Below are positions 58,861 through 64,000 of a DNA stretch of 64,000 nt, in pieces (positions within the stretch are counted from its first letter, which is position 1; every line of letters begins with the position of its first letter). The stretch is taken from NCBI RefSeq assembly GCF_000155675.2, contig NC_020911.1, positions 2,160,501 to 2,224,500 of the forward strand, read 5' to 3'. The DNA is from Octadecabacter antarcticus 307. GTDB taxonomy: Bacteria; Pseudomonadota; Alphaproteobacteria; Rhodobacterales; Rhodobacteraceae. The notes under the pieces were generated by a model. The model was not told the origin of the DNA. It worked only from the letters and a program-made list of their open reading frames with translations, and ran no database searches. Made by a program: the position numbers and the translations under genes.

Positions 58861-59466
58861 ATGACAGACCGCATCGGAATATTTGCAGGCGACAATCCTT
58901 TTGACATCGCGCGGGCATGGCTGGCTGAGGCACAAGTGTCAGAGCCCAATGACCCCAATGCCATAGCCTTATCCACAGTTGATGCAGACGGGATGCCGAA
59001 TGCAAGGATTGTCCTGCTCAAAGATGTTGAGGACGACGGCTTTGTTTTTTACACCAATTACGGCAGCACCAAAGGGCAGGAACTTGATTTGTCAGGTAAA
59101 GCCGCCTTCGTGATGCATTGGAAATCCTTGCGGCGTCAGATCCGGGTGCGGGGCAGTGTGACGCGTGAAGACGGCCTGCAGGCGGATGCGTATTTCCAGT
59201 CGCGCCACCCCGAAAGCCGCCTTGGAGCGTGGGCGTCGCAGCAATCGCGCCCCCTGTCGTCGCGCGGTGCACTGGTGGCGCAAGTTGAAAAAGCCGCGGC
59301 TGAACAGGGGCCAGATCCGGTTCGCCCGCCGTTCTGGGGGGGCTTCCGAATCTGTCCGATCGAGATCGAGTTCTGGGCCGATGGCGCATCAAGGTTGCAT
59401 GATAGGTTTAGGTGGTCGCGGCAAGGACGAGTAGGGCCTTGGGCGATTGATCGGCTTAACCCTTGA
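58861..59466 (+). CDS. pdxH: pyridoxamine 5'-phosphate oxidase
   Basis: A 201-residue FMN enzyme that makes pyridoxal 5'-phosphate. Recognised by NAMALSTVD-like [54 protein letters not shown] and the C-terminal HDRFRWSR and RLNP. Length is slightly short of E. coli PdxH but normal for the group. Confidence 0.95.
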   Translation: MTDRIGIFAGDNPFDIARAWLAEAQVSEPNDPNAIALSTVDADGMPNARIVLLKDVEDDGFVFYTNYGSTKGQELDLSGKAAFVMHWKSLRRQIRVRGSVTREDGLQADAYFQSRHPESRLGAWASQQSRPLSSRGALVAQVEKAAAEQGPDPVRPPFWGGFRICPIEIEFWADGASRLHDRFRWSRQGRVGPWAIDRLNP

Positions 59467-59610
59467 TTTTCAATGCTGCTTAAGTGATTCTTCACATTAC
59501 GTGGAGGTTGGTAGTAAGCTATACTTGTATTTTATCGTCCAAGAGTTCAGTTTTACGTCGATTGGAAAGTCCGCGGTTGTTTTTGTTGACGTGCGGGCAG
59601 GGATACAAAA

Positions 59611-60156
59611 ATGAACGACAGTGATAACGGCAGTAACACCGACGGCTATGTCGCCGCGGGGCACATAAAATGGTTTGATGCGGTCAAAGGGTTTGGCTTC
59701 ATTCTTGTGCAGGACGGCGGCGCAGATATTTTACTGCACGCCAATGTTCTGCGCAATTTTGGACAAAGTTCCGTTGCTGATGGGACAGGAATTGAAGTTT
59801 GGGTCGCGCAAACTGAGCGTGGCTTGCAAGCGGTTGAAATTCTGTCGATGGAACAAAACCTAGCCGTGGCTGGAACAGGGCTGGCTGACTTTGCCGAGTT
59901 TGATCCCGAAGACATCGCCGCGGCACCGATTGTACCCGCACGGGTCAAATGGTTCGACAAAGGCAAGGGGTTCGGGTTCGCAAATGTGTTTGGCGACGAT
60001 GCTGACGTATTTGTGCATAACGAAGTCTTGCGCCTTGCGGGTCTTGCTGATTTGTTTTCCGGCGAAGCCATTGCGCTGCGGGCCATGCAAGGCAAACGTG
60101 GGCTCATGGCTGCTGAGGTTTTGCCATGGGAAAGCGCGGTTCCACAGCCTTTATAG
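59611..60156 (+). CDS. double cold-shock-domain protein
   Basis: A 181-residue protein with two cold-shock domains. The first (about 14-78) has GHIKWFDAVKGFGFILVQDG. The second (about 110-176) has ARVKWFDKGKGFGFANVFGD and DVFVHNEVLR. The RNP1 motif KGFGF is intact in both, while the second RNP2 motif (DVFVH) is clearer than the first (DILLH). A 31-residue acidic linker separates them. Members bind single-stranded nucleic acids and act as RNA chaperones. Two-domain forms are common in Alphaproteobacteria. It overlaps the DUF192 gene by 31 bases. Confidence 0.92.
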   Translation: MNDSDNGSNTDGYVAAGHIKWFDAVKGFGFILVQDGGADILLHANVLRNFGQSSVADGTGIEVWVAQTERGLQAVEILSMEQNLAVAGTGLADFAEFDPEDIAAAPIVPARVKWFDKGKGFGFANVFGDDADVFVHNEVLRLAGLADLFSGEAIALRAMQGKRGLMAAEVLPWESAVPQPL

Positions 60157-60611
60157 GGGCGACATTCGCGACACTTGGTTTCGCGGGGGCGTCGTTTGCG
60201 GCCTGTTCGCAAGACACGGTATCTGTGCGCGGTGATTTCGGATCGGCGCAGTTTACGGTTGCCGTTGCTGACACGATCGCCGAACGGTCACTCGGTCTGA
60301 TGTTCGTGGAACAGATGGCCACAATGCAGGGTATGTTGTTTGTCTACGAGCGGCCCCAGAGCGTCAGTTTCTGGATGCGCAACACACTTATCCCGCTCGA
60401 TTTGGTTTTTGTTGATGAAACGGGTGTCATCCGCAACATGTCTGCGATGGCGCAACCCCTTGATGAGACGCCGATATTCGGTGGTTCCGACATCCAGTTC
60501 GTGCTTGAGATCAATGGCGGGCTGGCTGATCGGCTTGGGTTGGATGTTGGCGACGAGATGCAGCACATCAGTTTTGGCGCCGACGCTGTTTGGCCCTGCG
60601 CGCCAAGTTGA
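60126..60611 (+). CDS. DUF192 family exported protein
   Basis: A 161-residue protein with a signal peptide ([20 protein letters not shown]). DUF192 patterns follow: [51 protein letters not shown], and [20 protein letters not shown]. The family is of unknown function. It starts inside the cold-shock gene, an arrangement that suggests coupled translation. Confidence 0.9.
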   Translation: MGKRGSTAFIGATFATLGFAGASFAACSQDTVSVRGDFGSAQFTVAVADTIAERSLGLMFVEQMATMQGMLFVYERPQSVSFWMRNTLIPLDLVFVDETGVIRNMSAMAQPLDETPIFGGSDIQFVLEINGGLADRLGLDVGDEMQHISFGADAVWPCAPS

Positions 60612-60663
60612 GAAATCAATTGAGAAAATTCGCATTTAGGGTCTTTGCAACCGCGCAAACACC

Positions 60664-60793
60664 CCTTAGACGGGGCCTTGGTTCGGGGCGTGGCGCAGCC
60701 TGGTAGCGCATCTGTTTTGGGAACAGAGGGTCGAAGGTTCGAATCCTTTCGCCCCGACCATATTACTAAAAGAAAACAATACCTTAGACGGGG
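60664..60793. repeat. 12-bp direct repeats flanking tRNA-Pro
   Basis: CCTTAGACGGGG occurs at 60664-60675 and at 60782-60793, bracketing the tRNA gene. The intervening distance is 106 bases. It may be a recombination footprint or a chance duplication. Confidence 0.6.
60684..60760 (+). tRNA. tRNA-Pro (anticodon TGG)
   Basis: A 77-base cloverleaf with an encoded CCA. Acceptor arms CGGGGCG and CGCCCCG pair. The D arm is around TGGCGCAGCCTGGTAGCGCA, the anticodon stem TCTGT/ACAGA encloses TTTGGGA with anticodon TGG at 60718-60720, and the T-loop is GGTTCGAATCC. It marks the border between core genes and a mobile-element remnant zone. Confidence 0.97.
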
Positions 60794-61319
60794 TCAATTA
60801 ATTGATCCCTTCTAAGGGTTTCCTGTAATAGCCAGCTAATAGCCTATGGATAGAGCGTGGCTATTAGACGGGCAGAGTGACAAAGACCGCCGTTCTCGCA
60901 AGTCCGAATGTTACTGCTTTGTGATGTGGATTTTTCCATCGGGGGCAGAAACAGCAGACGCAGTTTTGCATTGATTTTGGAACGAATATCAGTCTGTTAA
61001 CTCGCAACTCAACTTTCTGGATTAACCTTGCTGTGTGCATCAATTCCTTGCGCGAATCGTTCAGCCGACACGACGCACTCAACACCCCGCCAATCTGAAT
61101 GATCTCGCTTGTCTGTTCCCGAAAGCCGACATCAGCGGGGTGCGCAGCATGTAGGTTGGTCAGACGGCGGCTGTGCCGGACAAAGTGACATTTGGTCTTT
61201 GTTGGACCAAGGGCTGATTTTGGGAAACGGACGTCTAACCAATGGTGATTTCAACGTTCAACAAGCGGCCGTTTTTTGGGGGCAGTTTGGGAAAGTGTGT
61301 GGATGCAGCGAACGACAGC
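60794..61319. other. non-coding or decayed region downstream of tRNA-Pro
   Basis: I find no convincing gene or RNA here. Frames present are short and lack recognisable motifs. The position between the tRNA and mobile-element remains suggests decayed integrated DNA. Confidence 0.5.
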
Positions 61320-61703
61320 TCAGCTTCCGAAGAAAAGCAAACCTGAACAAAGCAACCAGATCATCCAATGAGGTAGTCTCAGCAAAGTTGCCGACGGTCT
61401 CTTTAACCAAAGGACTTGCACGACCCACACAATGCCCCAAAGGAAATAAAGAGCGCTCGCAAGTTGTAAGATCATGCTTTCACCGGGTCCGAGGTCCCAA
61501 AACACGATCGCAAACAAGAGCAGGGCTAATGCAAGTAGGTCGACGGCTAGCATCTGAAAAGCGCACATCGCCTGCACCCAAGATACCACCAACCTGTCGT
61601 CTTCTTTTGGGGCAATAGCAGCTGTTTCACGAGTTCCGCCAAAGACATGCGCCACGAAGGCAATCAAGGTGATGATGGCGACGATTAAGACAGAAATATT
61701 CAT
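61320..61703 (-). CDS. small integral membrane protein, function unknown
   Basis: A 127-residue protein with four predicted membrane helices: NISVLIVAIITLIAFVAHVF (about 2-21), VQAMCAFQMLAVDLLALALLLFAIVF (about 43-68), MILQLASALYFLWGIVWVVQVLWL and WMIWLLCSGLLFFGS. I recognise no named family with confidence. It stands alone between the tRNA and a decayed transposase. The ATG at 61703 gives the first helix directly; five codons upstream lies another ATG. Confidence 0.65.
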   Translation of the reverse strand: MNISVLIVAIITLIAFVAHVFGGTRETAAIAPKEDDRLVVSWVQAMCAFQMLAVDLLALALLLFAIVFWDLGPGESMILQLASALYFLWGIVWVVQVLWLKRPSATLLRLPHWMIWLLCSGLLFFGS

Positions 61704-62306
61704 AGGTTCAGTGTCCATCTTTAGCTATTGGCATAGTCTAAACCTGCTGCTTCATCTTTGCCATCCACTTGGTAAATTTGCGACGCAAGGACCAGAGGCT
61801 ATCCAAGAACGTTTAAAAGCCGAACAGCTGTTGAAGGTTTTCGCCTCTTCTGCGTTAGCGAACAGTCGCGCGTCTAGCAGCATCGGTCGACTTGGGCTTA
61901 TTTTGTTGAAACAATCTTGTTGATTTGAGGCTTGGCCCCTGATTCAATTGTTCCTAACAACGGGGGATGATTTCGATGTTGGGGCCAAAGCAAGAGGCGC
62001 AGGGCGCGTTGTTTTATGCGTTCTCGATAGATAATCACGTTCCTCAGGATCATCTGCTGCGATCCATTGATCGGCTTGTCGATCTGTCTGGCATCCGCCA
62101 ATATTTAGCCGATTTTTACAGCCATACTGGTCGCTGTCCATTGATCCAGAACTGCTGATCCGAATGCTGCTGGTTGGCTGCTGCCTCGGCATTCGGTCCG
62201 AACATCGCCTCTGCGAAGAGGTGCATCTGAACCTTGCTTACCGCTGGTTCTGCGGACTGGATCTGAGCGACAATGTGCCCAACCACTCAACCTTTTCCAA
62301 AAGCCG

Positions 62307-62343
62307 CCCCTCTCATGGCGCAAGCGCAAACGACTGCCGGGCA
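62307..62343. repeat. palindromic insert, copy 2 (37 bp, variant core)
   Basis: It shares both ends with copy 1 (CCCCTCTCATG and ACTGCCGGGCA) but has a different core (GCGCAAGCGCAAACG region). It sits where roughly 150 codons of the transposase are missing, between HSTFSKSR and VEATRSIRQAE. Confidence 0.6.
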
Positions 62344-62454
62344 ATGGATGTTGAGGCCACGCGGTCGATCCGTCAGGCCGAAGTCGGGTCCGTGCGCACG
62401 ATGCAGGGATGGTTAGTGGATCGTGGCATCGCGCCGCACATCCCGGTCATTCAC

Positions 62455-62490
62455 TGCCTAGGATGTGCAGGTTCACATGCACGAGAGGGG
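62455..62490. repeat. palindromic insert, copy 3 (36 bp, inverted)
   Basis: On the minus strand it begins CCCCTCTCGTGCATGTGAAC and is about 23 of 26 identical to copy 1 over that half. It lies between PHIPVI and DKAGRTDGT of the transposase. Removing 38 bases (62452-62489) restores the reading frame. Confidence 0.7.
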
Positions 62491-62774
62491 ATAAGGCTGG
62501 CCGCACCGATGGCACCCTGAGCCGCGCTAATTTTGAGTGGGACCCGTAGGGCGACAAGTACATCTGCCCAGAAAGTCAGTCGCTCAAGCAGTTCCGCCGC
62601 AACTATTCCGATCCCAGTCGAGGCCCAACCACGACGGGCAGGACAAAATATCGTGGGCCTAAACTGATCTGTCAGGCCTGCCCATCCAAAGCCAAATGCT
62701 GCCCGAATACCGATGTTCGCAAGATCACCCGCGACGAACACGAAGACGCACGTCAAGTTGCCCGCGACACCGAC

Positions 62775-62809
62775 TGCCCAGCGGTGCATGTTTACATGCA
62801 TGAGAGGGG
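62775..62809. repeat. palindromic insert, copy 4 (35 bp, inverted)
   Basis: On the minus strand it matches copy 1 at 33 of 35 bases, including the core TGCATGTAAACATGCA. It lies between ARDTD and KIKQYAVSMRL of the transposase. Confidence 0.75.
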
Positions 62810-63198
62810 CCAAAATCAAACAATATGCCGTTTCAATGCGACTGCGAAAGAAGGTCGAAATGCTCTTCGTAAACCTCAAACGCATTCTTGGGTGGGGACG
62901 GCAGGTTGAGATAGCGAGGACCATGCGGCGCAAATGACGAATTCCTCCTCGCCGCGACCGCCCAAAACTGCCGCAAACTGGCCAAGATTTTTCCTGCACC
63001 GCAGAAAATGCGCAAAGCGTGATAGGAAAAGTGCTCGCGCCGTGTTCGACGCCCAACTTTCTGCACCAGCAACACCGTGTTTTTCGAAAAAGATCAGCGG
63101 CGAACGGGCTTTCGCTGCATATGCAAAACACGTGCTAAAGTGAGACGTCAACGTCTGGCTGTTGTTGTGGGTGGGCATGGAAGATTGGAGGATCAATC

Positions 63199-63830
63199 AT
63201 GCCGACATCAAATTTACCGGTCATTCTCGCCCTGCGGCCCGCTTGGAACAAAGGTCGTATCGTCGGCCAGAAACTCCCGCTCAAGCCCAAACATGTCTGG
63301 GCGACCCGCGTACGATTCGAATTGGCCAAGAACACCCGAGACCTCGCGCTCTTCAACATGGCCATCGATAGCAAATTGCGCGGATGCGGCCCGGTAAGAG
63401 TGAAGGTCATCGATGTCATGGCACCGGGGCAGATCAAAGAACGGGCACCCGTCTTGCAAAGTAAAACTCAAAAGCCAGTTCGGTTTGAAATTTCTGAAGG
63501 CACGCGGGCATCGTTCGCAAAGTGGATGGATGATCCGTTGATGGTCAGGGCTGAATACCTCTGGCGCGCCCGGTTTCAGCAACGCCTGCACATCTCAACG
63601 CGCCAATACGCACGGATCATCAGGGGTTGGGTCAAATCCATCGACCTGGAACTAACGGCCTATGGAACGCATACCATGCGTCGGACCAAGGTTACCCAGA
63701 TATACAAGAAGACAGAAAACTGCGCGCCGTTCAGCTTTTGTTAGGGCATACAAAGATGGATAGTACCGTTCGATAATTTGGCGTTGAATTGGTAGATGCA
63801 GTGGCGATTTCGGAAGCCATCGAAATCTAG
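63199..63830 (+). pseudogene. tyrosine recombinase/integrase, frameshifted and missing the catalytic tyrosine
   Basis: The frame from 63199 encodes a phage-type integrase catalytic domain: LPLKPKHVWATRVRFELAKN, LFNMAIDSKLRGCGPVRVKV (first catalytic Arg) and TAYGTHTMRRTKVTQIYKKT (HxxR). After a one-base shift near 63715 it continues KLRAVQLLLGHTKMDSTVR (catalytic GH). There a stop replaces the expected tyrosine codon, and FGVELVDAVAISEAIEI follows to TAG at 63830. Two lesions show it is inactive. Confidence 0.85.
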
Positions 63831-64000
63831 ATATTTGGGCCGTTTCACATGTGCGGCCCACACTGGCCATTGACCGACCCTTGGGACGTTGTGTGAAGCT
63901 TTCGTATTGCTGCCGGTCATGCGAGCACGAGAAACCTGACGCTTGGCCATCCTGTGTCCAAAGATGACCCAATTTACGATTAAAAGTAACCTTTGTGGCA
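63831..64000. other. window end, nothing recognised
   Basis: No gene, repeat or RNA is recognisable in these bases. Confidence 0.4.

Larger units (their letters stand above)
61976..63021 (+). pseudogene. degraded IS1182-family transposase (second type)
   Basis: Fragments follow the order of an IS1182-type transposase different from the one at 24-27 kb: FYAFSIDNHVPQDHLLRSID, then after a one-base shift near 62130 MLLVGCCLGIRSEHRLCEEV and HLNLAYRWFCGLDLSDNVPN HSTFSK. After a large internal loss come VEATRSIRQAEVGSVRTMQG and WLVDRGIAPHIPVI, then DKAGRTDGTLSRANFEW with an internal stop, RLRKKVEMLFVNLKRIL, and a tail AATAQNCRKLAKIFPAPQKM ending at 63021. Three copies of the short palindromic insert lie within it. 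Clearly non-functional. Confidence 0.85.

Noticed and set aside
61109..61618. 169-codon plus-strand frame downstream of tRNA-Pro
   Set aside because: Mostly antisense to the four-helix membrane protein and without recognisable features.

Overview
The window looks like a chromosomal segment of a marine alphaproteobacterium of the order Rhodobacterales (Roseobacter group). The gene families and gene order point that way: yajC-secDF-ccmABCDG; argC-ccmE; trpGDC-moaC-moeA-lexA opposite comEC, next to gltX and gltA; a GAAC-N7-GAAC SOS box; and a CtrA-type TTAA-N7-TTAA site. The density of decayed insertion sequences would suit an IS-rich roseobacter such as Octadecabacter, but that genus guess is inference only.

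Layout. 0-9 kb: the 3' end of a DUF2235 hydrolase gene, serS, the Sec accessory genes yajC and a fused secDF, an Mth938-type protein, and the first half of cytochrome c maturation (ccmA, B, C, D, G). 9-16 kb: a dimethylargininase, aconitase, a DUF1223 protein, a three-gene nitrile hydratase/thiocyanate hydrolase-like set (alpha plus a beta subunit divided over two genes), and an isolated fliG homologue. 16-18.2 kb: a quorum-sensing locus with a LuxR-like protein lacking a DNA-binding domain, a full LuxR regulator and a LuxI synthase. The luxI leader holds a CtrA-type site and a hairpin that covers the ribosome binding site. 18.2-20.7 kb: purB, a DUF6314 gene and bioY. 20.8-27.2 kb: a mobile-element zone. 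It holds a 2.66-kb element with perfect 27-bp ends and an unrecognised, frameshifted transposase, then an IS1182-family element into which an IS3-family element has inserted. 27.6-32 kb: a LysR regulator divergent from a fused indolepyruvate:ferredoxin oxidoreductase. 32-39 kb: murI, argC, ccmE, an endolysin/holin pair of the gene-transfer-agent type, ccmF, ccmH and a crotonase. 39-46 kb: a decayed RTX-type gene, an acetyltransferase, gltA, gltX, comEC and lexA. 46-57 kb: moeA, moaC, trpC, trpD, trpG, a YibQ-like divergent polysaccharide deacetylase, trpE, a SurA/PpiD-like foldase and an aminotransferase. 57-60.8 kb: a purine phosphoribosyltransferase, a small frameshifted lipoprotein gene, fabI, pdxH, a double cold-shock-domain protein, a DUF192 protein and tRNA-Pro(TGG). 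Beyond the tRNA (60.8-64 kb) lie mobile-element remains: a heavily degraded IS1182-family transposase and a tyrosine recombinase pseudogene.

How the parts connect. Two ccm clusters, 25 kb apart, together supply most of System I cytochrome c maturation; ccmI is not in the window. The trp genes occur as two separate operons. Several genes belong to functions that in Rhodobacterales are tied to gene-transfer-agent production and uptake through quorum sensing, CtrA and LexA: luxR/luxI with a CtrA site, the endolysin/holin pair, comEC and lexA. That link is inference from family knowledge.

The most unusual observation is a family of short (about 35-38 bp) palindromic sequences. I found four copies, all inside IS1182-family transposase pseudogenes at 26.4 kb and 62.3-62.8 kb. 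At least three look like insertions; one sits at a large internal deletion.
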